DNA of 64,000 bases from assembly GCA_035458525.1 (NCBI GenBank), contig DATHZQ010000135.1, positions 37,963 through 101,962 on the forward strand, in the 5' to 3' direction. The notes beneath the pieces were generated by a model that searched no databases, was not told the DNA's origin, and saw nothing but the letters and a program-made list of their open reading frames with translations. Shown here piece after piece: positions 50,671 to 60,278 of the stretch. Origin of the DNA: DATHZQ01 sp035458525. Its GTDB lineage: Bacteria > Actinomycetota > Acidimicrobiia > Spongiisociales > UBA5794. The translations under genes were made by a program, and so were the position numbers. Each line of letters opens with the position of its first letter. The stretch's first letter is position 1.

Positions 50671-51087
50671 TCAGTTGAACAGCACGAGTGGCACGGCGAG
50701 TGCACCGCGCAGTGTCCACGCGGCGGTTCGCCACCAGTTGGTGTGGACGAGCCGGGAGACCGTTCGTTCGTCGTATCCACGGGCTAGGTGGCCGTGCGTC
50801 GGGCCCTGTACGAGCGCCGTCATCAGCCAGATTGCGGCGAGCAACGCACCGGCAGCAAACGTGAGGATGTTTGGCTCCAGCGCGAACAGCAGCGCGGCGG
50901 TCACGATCTCGACCGCTGCCGGGACGACGAGGAGAGCTGCGATGCGGCGCGTGTGGCCGGCCCCGTATTGAGGGAATCTCGCCGCACCGACGGCGTGAAA
51001 GAGCGGGTAGTGAACGACCTGGACGGTCCAGATCAGACCCACCATGAACCACGTCGCCGCAAGGTGAACCGCCGGCAGTGCGGTCAT
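50671..51087 (-). CDS. Small membrane protein with four predicted helices
   Basis: 138 residues with hydrophobic segments near 7-24, 47-68, 72-92 and 118-137. VVHYPLFHAVGAARFPQYGAGHTRRI between the first two recalls DUF1772-like membrane proteins. Function unknown. Its ATG overlaps the SDR stop (ATGA), making it the last gene of a four-gene leftward operon. Confidence 0.75.
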   Translation of the reverse strand: MTALPAVHLAATWFMVGLIWTVQVVHYPLFHAVGAARFPQYGAGHTRRIAALLVVPAAVEIVTAALLFALEPNILTFAAGALLAAIWLMTALVQGPTHGHLARGYDERTVSRLVHTNWWRTAAWTLRGALAVPLVLFN

Positions 51088-51791
51088 CCGCCGCTGGGCG
51101 TGAACGCCTCACCCGGTAGCTCACGCTTTCCGGCCACAAGCCCCTCGACGATCGTTGCCGCAACGTGGTCCGGGTCGAGGCCCGGCTTGAAGTTCGGTGC
51201 GCTCCCGGCGATGGCACGGTCGGCGAGTCCGGTCTCCGTGTGCGGCGGGCGGGCGTCGAGCACGTGGACGCCCTGGCGGCGGACCTCGCGACCCAGTGCG
51301 ACCGTGGCTGCGCTCAGCCCCGCTTTCATCGCCGAATATGGGGCCACCCCGGCCATTGGTTGCTCGGCCACGATCCCGGTGATGTTGACGATGAAGCCGC
51401 CCTGATCCATGTGCTCGAGCGCCTCCCGCATCAGCCGCAGCGGACCGACGAGATCGACGGAAGCCAGCTCGTCGAGCGTGGCGTCCGATGTGTCGCCGAG
51501 CGGTCCGAACGCCACAACGCCGGCGGCGTTCACCAGGCCATCGATCCCGCCAAGGGTGGCGACCGTGGTCGCCACGGCGTGCGCAGCGTGGTGCGGCTCG
51601 GAGAGATCGGCGATGACCGACGGCACGTGCGGCCCCAATGCGCCGGCCCGTGAGCGCAAGCGGTCCGGGTCGCGCCCGGCCAGGATGACGCGTGCTCCAC
51701 GGTCCTGGAGCTTGCCCGCGATCAACCCGCCGAGAACGCCCGAGCCGCCAAAGACGAGTACCCGAGCGCCGTCGATGGGCACGTCAGGCAC
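51084..51791 (-). CDS. Short-chain dehydrogenase/reductase
   Basis: A 235-residue classical SDR. VLVFGGSGVLGGLIAGKL is the glycine-rich NAD(P) motif, NAAGVVAFGPLG the NAG region, and YSAMK the catalytic Tyr/Lys pair with an upstream GIVAEQP in place of a clear serine. The basic AGRDPDRL after the second strand favours NADP. It starts on GTG and overlaps the 70-residue membrane gene by eight bases. The substrate is unknown. Confidence 0.85.
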   Translation of the reverse strand: MPDVPIDGARVLVFGGSGVLGGLIAGKLQDRGARVILAGRDPDRLRSRAGALGPHVPSVIADLSEPHHAAHAVATTVATLGGIDGLVNAAGVVAFGPLGDTSDATLDELASVDLVGPLRLMREALEHMDQGGFIVNITGIVAEQPMAGVAPYSAMKAGLSAATVALGREVRRQGVHVLDARPPHTETGLADRAIAGSAPNFKPGLDPDHVAATIVEGLVAGKRELPGEAFTPSGG

Positions 51792-51996
51792 GGTCGACCA
51801 CAGCGGGGTCCGGCTCCGGGGTCGTCGTCACGTAGACGTCGGTGAATTGGGTGGCAGTCCGCAGCCCGACGGTCGGCGACTCGTTGACGTCGCGGACTCT
51901 CATCTGGTGTACGGCGGCCAGGCCGTAGGCGATCGTCGCCCACGATGTGATTACGAACACGACGCTGCCTACGGCGAAGATCGCAACGTCGCTCAT
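51784..51996 (-). CDS. 70-residue single-helix membrane protein
   Basis: MSDVAIFAVGSVVFVITSWA is the first of about 34 residues forming one membrane helix, followed by a polar tail rich in Thr and Pro. The start overlaps the upstream gene's stop (ATGA) and the end overlaps the SDR start by eight bases. I do not recognise a family. The tight coupling suggests it forms a pair with the 73-residue protein. Confidence 0.7.
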   Translation of the reverse strand: MSDVAIFAVGSVVFVITSWATIAYGLAAVHQMRVRDVNESPTVGLRTATQFTDVYVTTTPEPDPAVVDRA

Positions 51997-52214
51997 GAGC
52001 GGGGTTCCGTCAACACGAGCGCACCGAGGGAGTGGATCGCCGGCACCCAAAGCCCGACGAACAAGCCGAGCTCGCGGTCGACGAGGAACCACAGCGCTAC
52101 TGAGAGCACGAGGGAAACGAACGCAGCAGCGAGAAAGGCCAGCTTCGCCTTGTGGAATGGGCTGAGGCTGTCCAAGACGCCGGTTCGTGATTCGGTGGGG
52201 GTGGTAACCGCCAT
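51993..52214 (-). CDS. 73-residue two-helix membrane protein
   Basis: The N-terminal 20 residues are polar, then FHKAKLAFLAAAFVSLVLSV and ELGLFVGLWVPAIHSLGALVL form two helices. ATG 52214 has GGAAGGAG upstream, a strong site, so this is the first gene of the leftward operon. Small paired membrane proteins of this size often accompany a transporter, but none is adjacent here. Function unknown. Confidence 0.7.
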   Translation of the reverse strand: MAVTTPTESRTGVLDSLSPFHKAKLAFLAAAFVSLVLSVALWFLVDRELGLFVGLWVPAIHSLGALVLTEPRS

Positions 52215-52338
52215 GACGCTCCTTCCAAGGTTCACGGGTTCTACGTTGGCGTCGCCCCCATCGGATGGAGGCAAGCTCCGCGCTCGGCTGCCGGCGGTAG
52301 GCTCCCGCGACACAGGCGGCACCGCTGGAGGGCACTTC

Positions 52339-53814
52339 ATGTACATCGGCGCAATCGACCAGGGCACCACGAGTACCCGGTTTGTCGTAGTCGACCAATC
52401 CGGCTCGTTTGTAGCCATGTCGCAGCGTGAGCACGAGCAGATCTACCCGCAGCCGGGCTGGGTCGAGCACGATGGCGTTGAGATCTGGGCGAACACCGAG
52501 CTCGTCATCCGCGAGGCGCTCGAGGCCGCACAGATCGCTCCGGCGGAGCTGCAGGCGGTCGGTATCACGAATCAGCGGGAGACCACCATCCTCTGGGACG
52601 CGGTTTCGGGCGATCCCGTGGCCAACGCCATCGTGTGGCAAGACACGCGCACCGACGAGCTGTGCCGGGAGCTCGGCGGCGATGCGGGCCCAACCCGCTT
52701 TCAGCGCACAACCGGACTGCCGCTCGCCACGTATTTCGCCGGACCCAAGATCCGCTGGTTGCTCGACGCCCATCCCGAGCTGCGCCGCCGCGCTGCCGCC
52801 GGTGAGGTCCTGTTCGGCACCATGGATTCGTTTGTCGTGTGGAAGTTGACGGGGGAGCACGTCACCGACGTCACCAACGCCAGCCGCACGCTGCTCATGG
52901 ATCTCGAGACACTCGACTGGGATCAGGGGCTACTGGATGCGATCGGCGTGCCTGCGGCGATGCTCCCACGCATCGTGCCCTCGGTCGGCCCCATCGCACG
53001 TGCCAAGGGTGTGCTGGAAGGCGTACAGGTGGCCGGCATCCTCGGAGACCAGCAGAGTGCCATGTTCGGCCAAGCATGCTTCGCGGCGGGTGACGCCAAG
53101 AACACCTACGGCACCGGCTGCTTCATGCTGCTCGGTACCGGGACCCGGATCGTGCACTCTGAGAATGGCCTGCTGACCACCGTGGCGTATCAAATCGGAG
53201 CCGGCAAGCCGCGTTACGCGTTGGAAGGCTCGGTTGCGATCGCCGGTGCCGGCGTGCAGTGGTTGCGTGACAACCTCGAGCTCATCGCCAGCGCACCCGA
53301 AGTCCAAGACCTCGCCAACACGGTGCCCGACAACGGGGACGTCTATTTCGTCCCCGCATTCTCCGGGCTGTTCGCACCGTATTGGCGGTCCGATGCACGC
53401 GGTGTGTTCGCAGGACTGACCCGACACAGCAACAAGGGGCACTTTGGGCGAGCCGTCCTCGAGGCCACTGCCTATCAGACGCGTGACGTCCTCGAGGCGA
53501 TGGAGGCCGATTCCGGCGTCGAGATGAGCGAGCTGAGGGTCGACGGCGGCATGGTCGTGAACGAGCTGCTCATGCAGTTCCAGGCGGACATGCTCGGTGT
53601 CGACGTCGTGATCCCCGAGGTGACCGAGACCACGGTCCTCGGCGCCGCCTATGCGGCGGGTCTCGCCACGGGATTCTGGTCGAGCGTGGACGATGTCCGC
53701 TCCCATTGGGCCGAAGCCGATCGGTACCGACCGGCGTTGCCGGAGGCCGAGCGCAGCCGCCTCTACGCAGGATGGAAGAAAGCAGTGACCAAGAGCTACG
53801 ACTGGCTTGCTTGA
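52339..53814 (+). CDS. glpK: Glycerol kinase
   Basis: Phosphorylates glycerol to sn-glycerol-3-phosphate. The 491 residues match the FGGY family. IGAIDQGTTSTRFVVVD, GITNQRETTILWD, WQDTRTDE, NTYGTGCFMLLGTG and RVDGGMVVNELLMQFQAD are all present. ATG 52339 has GGAGGG upstream. TAGGCT about 45 bases upstream is a possible -10. No glpF or glpD is adjacent; pgsA follows on its own promoter. Confidence 0.96.
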   Translation: MYIGAIDQGTTSTRFVVVDQSGSFVAMSQREHEQIYPQPGWVEHDGVEIWANTELVIREALEAAQIAPAELQAVGITNQRETTILWDAVSGDPVANAIVWQDTRTDELCRELGGDAGPTRFQRTTGLPLATYFAGPKIRWLLDAHPELRRRAAAGEVLFGTMDSFVVWKLTGEHVTDVTNASRTLLMDLETLDWDQGLLDAIGVPAAMLPRIVPSVGPIARAKGVLEGVQVAGILGDQQSAMFGQACFAAGDAKNTYGTGCFMLLGTGTRIVHSENGLLTTVAYQIGAGKPRYALEGSVAIAGAGVQWLRDNLELIASAPEVQDLANTVPDNGDVYFVPAFSGLFAPYWRSDARGVFAGLTRHSNKGHFGRAVLEATAYQTRDVLEAMEADSGVEMSELRVDGGMVVNELLMQFQADMLGVDVVIPEVTETTVLGAAYAAGLATGFWSSVDDVRSHWAEADRYRPALPEAERSRLYAGWKKAVTKSYDWLA

Positions 53815-53894
53815 GAAGGATGACGCCTAGGACGGGCGCCTCGAATCTCGAAGACCCCGCCGCTGAGAGTGACCAGCGCTCTAGCATCGGGTTC

Positions 53895-54464
53895 GTGAAC
53901 GTTCCCAACCTGCTCGCCTACATTCGCATCGGCCTGACACCGGTGGTCATGGCGCTGGTGTTGTTGTCCGACCGGTCTGAACAGGCACTGGCGTGGGCGG
54001 CGATCGTGTTCATCGTCGCTGCCCTGACAGATTTCGCCGACGGGTATCTGGCGCGGCGGTGGGAGATCACCACGACGCTGGGTGCGTTCCTTGACTCCGT
54101 TGCGGACAAGATGCTCGTCACCGGAAGTCTGCTTGTCCTCATCGAGATCGGCCGGGCGTGGTCGTGGGCGGCGTTCATCATCATCGGTCGGGAGCTGGCC
54201 GTCATGGGGCTCCGCGGCGTTGCCGCCCTCGAAGACCATTCCAAGGTGCCCCCGAGCATGTGGGGCAAGTGGAAGGCGGCCGTGCAGTTCGTCACGATCG
54301 GAGCGGCGATGCTGCGCCTGCCCGACCAGTGGGGGCCGTTCTACCTCGACGAGTGGCTGATGCTCGTAGCCGTCGCCGTGACGCTGATCTCGGCGTGGGA
54401 CTACTTCGCACGCTACGGCAGCGCATTGCTCGCCCGGCCGGCGAGAACAGGGCAACCCACATGA
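53895..54464 (+). CDS. pgsA: CDP-diacylglycerol--glycerol-3-phosphate 3-phosphatidyltransferase type
   Basis: A membrane enzyme of phospholipid synthesis, 189 residues. The CDP-alcohol phosphotransferase signature is exact: Asp46-x2-Asp49-Gly-x2-Ala53-Arg54-x8-Gly63-x3-Asp67-x3-Asp71. Several hydrophobic helices surround it. NVPNLLAYIRIGLTP at the start favours PgsA over other family members. GTG 53895 is seven bases after TAGCAT (53882-53887), a leaderless arrangement that decides the start. It overlaps the next gene (ATGA). Confidence 0.92.
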   Translation: MNVPNLLAYIRIGLTPVVMALVLLSDRSEQALAWAAIVFIVAALTDFADGYLARRWEITTTLGAFLDSVADKMLVTGSLLVLIEIGRAWSWAAFIIIGRELAVMGLRGVAALEDHSKVPPSMWGKWKAAVQFVTIGAAMLRLPDQWGPFYLDEWLMLVAVAVTLISAWDYFARYGSALLARPARTGQPT

Positions 54465-54943
54465 CGTCGAGTGGTGATCTCGTTCGCCAGGCGAAGGCGG
54501 GGTTCAAAGGCGGCGGGAGCAAGGTCCCGCGGCGCAACCTGGCATTGGTCACGTGTATGGACGCAAGAGTGGATCCGTTGCGGGCGCTGTCGCTCGATCT
54601 CGGCGACGCCCATGTGCTCCGGACGGCCGGCGGCGTGGTCACCGGGGATGTCATTCGGTCTCTCGTCGTCTCACAGCGGCTTGTGGAGACGCGGCGAGTC
54701 GACGTGATGATGCACACCGACTGTGGGATGGCGGGGCTCGACGAAGCAGAGCTTGCAGCACGGATCGCCAGCGACACGGGGCGGCCCTATTCGCACGGTT
54801 TTCGTGGTTTTGCGAGCCTGGAAGCAGAGCTGCGTCGTGGCGTAGAGCGCTTGCGCAAGGAGCCGGCGCTGCCACATCGCGACCTGATCCGTGGGTTGGT
54901 CTACGACGTCGAGACGGGGCGAGTGCGAACGGTGGTTGAGTGA
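54461..54943 (+). CDS. Beta-carbonic anhydrase-like protein
   Basis: A 160-residue member of the beta-carbonic anhydrase fold. Cys32, Asp34 and Arg36 in VTCMDARVDP, and His85 and Cys88 in HTDCGM, give the zinc site and the Asp-Arg dyad. It would interconvert CO2 and bicarbonate. It is shorter than plant-type enzymes, like the compact bacterial clade. It overlaps both neighbours by four bases. Confidence 0.88.
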   Translation: MTSSGDLVRQAKAGFKGGGSKVPRRNLALVTCMDARVDPLRALSLDLGDAHVLRTAGGVVTGDVIRSLVVSQRLVETRRVDVMMHTDCGMAGLDEAELAARIASDTGRPYSHGFRGFASLEAELRRGVERLRKEPALPHRDLIRGLVYDVETGRVRTVVE

Positions 54944-55314
54944 ACCGGGCCGGGGGAGTGCCAGACCCGGTGCTCGCTGAGATACGCCGCATCTGTCTTG
55001 CGTTCCCGGAGGCAGCCGAGCAGGAGACGTGGGGTCACCCGACGTTCCGGGTCCGGGCCAAGATCCTCGCGGGCTGCGGCGTCTCCGACGAGGCCGAGCC
55101 TGTCGTCACCATGACGATGAAGGCCGCAACCGGCGAGCAGGATTCGCTCCCGGCTACGGGTCATCCATTCTTCTTGCCGAAGTATGTGGGGTCGAAAGGC
55201 TGGATCGGGTTCGTGATCGACGGGGCCACAGATTGGAGCGAAGTCGCCGAGCTCGTCGAGGACAGCTACCGAGAGATCGCCCCCAAGCGGCTCGTCGCCG
55301 AGTCGGACACGTGA
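54940..55314 (+). CDS. MmcQ/YjbR family protein
   Basis: A 124-residue CyaY-like fold protein with CLAFPEAAEQETWGHPTFRV, FFLPKYVGSKGWIGFVID and WSEVAELVEDSYREIAPKRL, the typical family sequence. DNA-binding has been suggested for relatives, but the function is unsettled. It begins on GTG in a GTGA overlap and ends in another. Confidence 0.85.
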   Translation: MNRAGGVPDPVLAEIRRICLAFPEAAEQETWGHPTFRVRAKILAGCGVSDEAEPVVTMTMKAATGEQDSLPATGHPFFLPKYVGSKGWIGFVIDGATDWSEVAELVEDSYREIAPKRLVAESDT

Positions 55315-55880
55315 GCGAAGAAGGCGCCGATGCCGTTACTCGCCGATCGCACCGGCGCAGGCGGACCTGGGCGGCGATCGTCGCGCTCGGCGTCCTTGCC
55401 CTCCTGTGGCTGCTGGTCCTCGTTCTCGTGGTCCCGGTTGACGATGCGCCGACCGGCGATGCGGTCATCGTTCATGCCGGCGGCCGCGGTGAGCGAATCG
55501 ACGCCGCCCTGTCCCTCATGGATCGGGGGGCCGCACCCACGCTCGTCGTGATGTACCTGGGGACGGATCTGTACCCGGATACAACCGGCCTGTGTGAGCA
55601 GGAGGTCCCCTACGAGGTCATCTGCCCCGCTCCGGATCCCGTGACGACCATTGGCGAGGCCCAGGCCATCGGGGAGCTCGAGGATGCGGAAGGCTGGGAC
55701 CGCATCGTGATCGTGACCACTGACTACCACGTGCGACGGGCGAAGCACCTCGATGGCAAGTGCGCCGACGCCGCGGTCCTGGCCGCTGCAGGAGGTCACC
55801 GACTCGGGTTCTGGGCACACCTCGAGCGGGTCGGCCATGAGATGCTGGGATTGCTTCAGGCGTTTGCGTTCCGCTGCTGA
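55311..55880 (+). CDS. YdcF/DUF218 family membrane protein
   Basis: A 189-residue protein with one N-terminal membrane helix (WAAIVALGVLALLWLLVLVLV) and an external DUF218 domain: VIVHAGGRGERIDAALSLMDRG, PDPVTTIGEAQAIGEL and IVTTDYHVRRAKHL. YdcF-type proteins influence envelope metabolism, but the substrate is unknown. GTG start in a GTGA overlap. Last of the pgsA run. Confidence 0.82.
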   Translation: MSEEGADAVTRRSHRRRRTWAAIVALGVLALLWLLVLVLVVPVDDAPTGDAVIVHAGGRGERIDAALSLMDRGAAPTLVVMYLGTDLYPDTTGLCEQEVPYEVICPAPDPVTTIGEAQAIGELEDAEGWDRIVIVTTDYHVRRAKHLDGKCADAAVLAAAGGHRLGFWAHLERVGHEMLGLLQAFAFRC

Positions 55881-55947
55881 CCTGCCCCGCGGGGTGCTAC
55901 CGGCGCCCGGGTCATGACGTCGTTCGGGTCCGTTACGATCCGGGCTT

Positions 55948-58900
55948 GTGACTCCACCACTCTCGCTGCTCGTGGAGGCGTGGCCGGCCGACCGAATCCC
56001 TGAGACGCCCGGGCGGGTCGCCGTGCCGCCATCGCTTCGTGCGCTGCTCCTGGCTTCCATGGCGCACGAAACCTCCGGCGCCCATCTGGCGATCGTTCCA
56101 TCGGAACGCGATGCCGAAGAGCTCGTGGACGATCTGGCGCTCTTCACCGACAAAGCCCTGCTCCTTCCGGCATGGGGAACCCTGCCGTTCGAGCACATCT
56201 CCCCGAACGTATCGACGATGGCAGCGCGTTGTGACGCTCGCCACCGGCTGGCATCCAACGAGGCCGGCGTCATCGTCGTGGCCTCCGTGCGTGCCGCCAT
56301 ACAGCGGGTCAGCCCAACCCGCGTGGGGCCGGTCGTCGTCGCCGCCGACGAGGTCCGAGACTTCGGCGAGCTCATCGTCGAGTTGGCCGAGTGCGGGTAC
56401 ACCCGCACGGATCGTGTCGAGGCGCGTGGCGAGTACGCGGTGCGGGGCGGCATCATCGACATCTTCCCTGCACAGGGGCCTGTCCCGGTGCGTCTCGAGT
56501 TCTGGGGTGACGAGATCTCAGAGATGCGGACGTTCTCCACGGCCTCGCAGCGATCGACGGACTTCATCGAGGTGATGGCCGCCTACCCCGCCAGGGAGGT
56601 CGTCCCGGATGATGAGCTCCGCAAGGAAGCGGGCAGGCTTGCGGCGGCTGAGCCGTGGGCTGCCGCGACCTGGGACAGGATCGAGCACGGCGTGACCTTC
56701 CCGGGTCTCGAGAGCTGGCTCCCATGGCTGGCCCCGGAACGAACGGTGCTGGACGAGTCTCCGGCAGCCGCCGTGGTGGTCTTCGATCCGGAGAGGTCGA
56801 CGGGCCGCAGCGCCGAGCTCGTCGACGAGGAGGAGGATCTGGCGGAGGCGCTCGCCGACACGTGGGGCCACGGAGCGCCCGAAGCCGGGGAGCACCCACT
56901 GCTCTACCTGGCGTTGGGTCCGGCGCTCGAGGTTCGGCCGCATCTGGCGGCACCGTCGGCTCCAACCGGTCCTGGGGACGAAACGCTCATCGTGCGAGGG
57001 CTCGATGCCGTGCCGGGTGACGCGGAGTCGATCGGGGTTGCGATCAACCGCTGGCGGTCCAAGGATGTCAGCATCGTGATCGCCATGGATGGTGACGCGG
57101 CGGCCAGCCGTGTGTCACGCCTACTCGGCGAAGCGGGGACCGTCGTGCCCAAGCTCGATGCACTCGAGGTTCTCCAACCCGCGGTGCTTCCCGTCGGCAT
57201 CCATCGCGGGTTCGTCGCGGACTGGCTCGGGGTCGGTGTAGTCGGCGAACAGGAGGTCGCCGGCCGGCGCCGGGCCCACCGCAGGCCGGGACACCGCCGG
57301 ACAGCTCCAGCCGGCGATGCCTACCGAGACCTCCAGCCCGGCGACTTCGTTGTGCACCATCACCACGGCATCGGCCGCTTCGAGGGGCTCGTGCACCGCG
57401 AGTTCGGCGGCGTCGGCCGTGACTACCTGCTGGTGGCGTACTACGGCGAGGACCGTCTCTACGTGCCGACGGATCAGCTTGCGGCGATCCGCCGCTACAC
57501 CGGCGGTGAGACACCCCGCCTGTCCCGCATGGGAGGCTCAGACTGGGCTGCCACGCGCGGCAAGGTCCGCAAGGCAATCGCAGTCGTGGCCGAGCAGGTG
57601 GTCGACCTCCACCGCCAGCGCGCCCGCGCCTCGGGACATGCGTTCGAGCAAGACACGCCTTGGCAGCGCGAGTTCGAGGCGGCGTTCCCGTTCGAGGAGA
57701 CGCCGGATCAGCTCACCGCGATCACCGATGTCAAGACCGACATGGAGCGTGCGGACCCGATGGATCGGCTGATCTTCGGCGATGTGGGATTCGGCAAGAC
57801 CGAGGTGGCCTTGCGTGCCGCCTTCAAGGCAATCCAGGGCGGCACTCAGGTGGCGGTGCTGGTGCCGACGACGCTGCTGGCGCAGCAGCACTATGCAACC
57901 TTCCAGGATCGGTTGGCTCCCTACCCGATGCGCGTCGAGATGTTGAGCCGATTCCTCACTGCAGCTCAGCAACGGGAAGTCGTTGCCGGGCTGGGGACCG
58001 GTGCCGTCGACCTCGTGATCGGCACGCACCGACTCCTCTCGGAGGACATCGAGTTCGCCAAGCTCGGCTTGCTGATCGTGGATGAGGAACAGCGGTTCGG
58101 GGTCGCCGCCAAAGACAAGCTCAAGCGGATTCGCACGTCCGTCGACGTGCTGACGCTGACCGCCACGCCGATTCCTCGCACGTTGGAGATGGCGCTCACG
58201 GGTATCCGAGAGGTGAGCAGCATCCGCACTCCGCCCGAGGACCGGCACCCGATCCTCACGTATGTCGGCCCCCTCGACGAACAGGCGATCTCGGCTGCGA
58301 TTCGCCGCGAGATGCTGCGCGAGGGCCAGGTCTTCTACGTACACAATCGGATCCAATCGATCGACCACGCGATGGAGCGTTTGCGCCGGCTCGTCCCCGA
58401 CGCCCGGTACGCCGTGGCACACGGCCGGATGAGCGAGGGCCAGCTCGAGCAGGTGATGTTCGAGTTCTGGAACCGAGAGCACGACGTGCTGGTGGCCACG
58501 ACGATCATCGAGTCGGGGCTCGATCTGCCGCAGGTCAACACGCTCGTGGTCGAGCGGGCGGAGCGGCTCGGGCTGGCGCAGCTCTATCAGCTGCGCGGTC
58601 GAGTGGGTCGATCCAATCAAAGGGCGTATGCCTACCTGTTCCATCCTCCCGAGGACCGGTTGAGCGACGACGCCTATCGCCGGCTCGAAGCCATCGGTGA
58701 GTTCGCCGATCTGGGATCGGGGTTCGATCTGGCGATGCGGGACCTCGAGATCCGCGGCGCAGGCAGCATCCTGAGCGAGACGCAGGCGGGCCACATTGCG
58801 GCAGTCGGATTCGATCTGTACGTCGAGCTGATGGCCGAGGCCGTGAGCGAGCTGAAAGGCGAACCGACGGTGCGCGACGAGCCACCTGAGGTTCGCATCG

Positions 58901-59310
58901 ACGTTCCCGTCGATGCCCACCTCGATCAGAACTACGTCCCGAGTGCTGATCAGCGGCTCGAGGCGTATCGCCGCCTGGCGGCGGCCACCACCCCCGAGGG
59001 GGTCGAGGACGTGGCTTCCGAGTGGAGGGACCGTTTCGGGGATTTGCCGCCGTCGGCAGAGGCGCTCGTCGACGTCGCTCGTCTCCGCGTAGAAGCCATC
59101 CGTATCGGCCTGACGGAGATCGTGAAGGTCCGCAACGAGGTGCGCTTGTCGCCGGTCACGCTGAAGGCCTCTCAGGAGGTGCGTCTGAGCCGCTTGGCGC
59201 CCCGAGCGGTGCATCGCAGCGACGTGTTGTTCATCCCTGCGCCGCGAACGGCCCCGGTTCCTGCGCTCGCCGAGTTCCTCCGTACAATGTGGCCGCCTAC
59301 GCAGGAGTGA
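55948..59310 (+). CDS. mfd: Transcription-repair coupling factor
   Basis: Removes RNA polymerase stalled at DNA damage and recruits UvrA. The 1120 residues have the UvrB-like N-terminus (WGTLPFEHISPN, RGGIIDIFPAQGPVPVRLEFWGDE), the polymerase-interaction domain (GDFVVHHHHGIGRFEGL) and the translocase. The translocase carries Walker A GDVGFGKTEVAL (from residue 611), DEEQRFG, TATPIPRTLEMAL and QLRGRVGRSNQRAYAYL. The C-terminal TRCF domain follows. GTG 55948 is eight bases after TACGAT (55934-55939). Confidence 0.97.
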   Translation: MTPPLSLLVEAWPADRIPETPGRVAVPPSLRALLLASMAHETSGAHLAIVPSERDAEELVDDLALFTDKALLLPAWGTLPFEHISPNVSTMAARCDARHRLASNEAGVIVVASVRAAIQRVSPTRVGPVVVAADEVRDFGELIVELAECGYTRTDRVEARGEYAVRGGIIDIFPAQGPVPVRLEFWGDEISEMRTFSTASQRSTDFIEVMAAYPAREVVPDDELRKEAGRLAAAEPWAAATWDRIEHGVTFPGLESWLPWLAPERTVLDESPAAAVVVFDPERSTGRSAELVDEEEDLAEALADTWGHGAPEAGEHPLLYLALGPALEVRPHLAAPSAPTGPGDETLIVRGLDAVPGDAESIGVAINRWRSKDVSIVIAMDGDAAASRVSRLLGEAGTVVPKLDALEVLQPAVLPVGIHRGFVADWLGVGVVGEQEVAGRRRAHRRPGHRRTAPAGDAYRDLQPGDFVVHHHHGIGRFEGLVHREFGGVGRDYLLVAYYGEDRLYVPTDQLAAIRRYTGGETPRLSRMGGSDWAATRGKVRKAIAVVAEQVVDLHRQRARASGHAFEQDTPWQREFEAAFPFEETPDQLTAITDVKTDMERADPMDRLIFGDVGFGKTEVALRAAFKAIQGGTQVAVLVPTTLLAQQHYATFQDRLAPYPMRVEMLSRFLTAAQQREVVAGLGTGAVDLVIGTHRLLSEDIEFAKLGLLIVDEEQRFGVAAKDKLKRIRTSVDVLTLTATPIPRTLEMALTGIREVSSIRTPPEDRHPILTYVGPLDEQAISAAIRREMLREGQVFYVHNRIQSIDHAMERLRRLVPDARYAVAHGRMSEGQLEQVMFEFWNREHDVLVATTIIESGLDLPQVNTLVVERAERLGLAQLYQLRGRVGRSNQRAYAYLFHPPEDRLSDDAYRRLEAIGEFADLGSGFDLAMRDLEIRGAGSILSETQAGHIAAVGFDLYVELMAEAVSELKGEPTVRDEPPEVRIDVPVDAHLDQNYVPSADQRLEAYRRLAAATTPEGVEDVASEWRDRFGDLPPSAEALVDVARLRVEAIRIGLTEIVKVRNEVRLSPVTLKASQEVRLSRLAPRAVHRSDVLFIPAPRTAPVPALAEFLRTMWPPTQE

Positions 59311-60278
59311 ATGTCCTCGTGTCGACACGTTCCAGAACGATGATCGCCGTTGCGGCGCTGGCGCTGTTCGCCAGTGCGTGCGGCGGGTCCGATCAACCGG
59401 CTCTCTGTAACGCCGCCATCGATCTCGCCGTCGTCAACGGCCAAGCGATCACGTGTGACGATCTCTACGAGCTCAGGCCGGAGTACGGCGAGTCCGAAGA
59501 AATCGTGAGCGGCGAAGCCTTGCGAGGCGACCTCACCGGGCTGATTCAGACCGAGGTCTTTGTCACGACGGCGGAGCAGGAATTCGGGATCGAGATCAGC
59601 GAGGACGACATCGTCGAGCGGCTGGTCAACCCCCCGGAGCGCTGGGCAGCGCTGCTGGCGCAGCCCCTCACCGAGGCGGAGCTTCGCTCTGACGCGTTGA
59701 TCAGCCTCGTGAGCGACGGCGTCGTGCCCGAGCTGCTGAAGAGAGACTTCGGGGATCTCGCCACGTTCGCCGCGCAGCGGCCTCAGGACGTCGTGCAGGT
59801 GTGTGTCCGCACCATCGTCGTGCTCGAGGAACGGGTGGCGATCGAAGCGATCAACCGCATCGACGCGGGCGAGGACTTCATGGACGTCCGCAACGAGCTC
59901 ACGGTCGAAACGTCGCTGCCGGACGGGCTGCTGATCGGCGCCACCGGCACCTGTCCGATCAACGTCGGGGCTCTCGGAGAGCAATTCGCCATCGCGGCTG
60001 CGTTGAGCCCCTTGAACGAGGTGGTCGGGCCCGTGCCCGACTCGGGCGGGGCGTTTCACGTCATGCGCGTGGAAGACCGCATTGGGCCGGACAGCACCGA
60101 CGATCTCGATGCGGACTTCCTCTTCTTCCTGGACCCACGAGCCCAGAGCGCACTCTTCAGCCCGTGGGCGAGCGATGCACTTCGCGACGCCGAGATCGGG
60201 GTTGCATCGCCGATCGGGCGCTGGTCGTCGAGCGGCTTCGGCATCGCACCACCGGGCTTCAACGCACCCGGTGGCTGA
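59307..60278 (+). CDS. SurA/PpiC-like peptidyl-prolyl isomerase lipoprotein
   Basis: A 323-residue exported protein. The signal peptide ends in FASAC (lipobox). A SurA-type N-terminal helical region follows (VVNGQAITCDDLYEL), and then a parvulin-like domain (VCVRTIVVLEERVAIEAINRI, LNEVVGPVPDSGGAFHVMRVEDR). It probably assists folding of secreted proteins. The start is GTG 59307 overlapping the mfd stop, or GTG 59319. The mfd-PPIase-mazG order is conserved in actinobacteria. It overlaps mazG by eight bases. Confidence 0.85.
   Translation: MNVLVSTRSRTMIAVAALALFASACGGSDQPALCNAAIDLAVVNGQAITCDDLYELRPEYGESEEIVSGEALRGDLTGLIQTEVFVTTAEQEFGIEISEDDIVERLVNPPERWAALLAQPLTEAELRSDALISLVSDGVVPELLKRDFGDLATFAAQRPQDVVQVCVRTIVVLEERVAIEAINRIDAGEDFMDVRNELTVETSLPDGLLIGATGTCPINVGALGEQFAIAAALSPLNEVVGPVPDSGGAFHVMRVEDRIGPDSTDDLDADFLFFLDPRAQSALFSPWASDALRDAEIGVASPIGRWSSSGFGIAPPGFNAPGG

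Noticed and set aside
57538..59328. Open minus-strand frame of 596 codons opposite mfd
   Set aside because: Shadow of mfd, with no family sequence.
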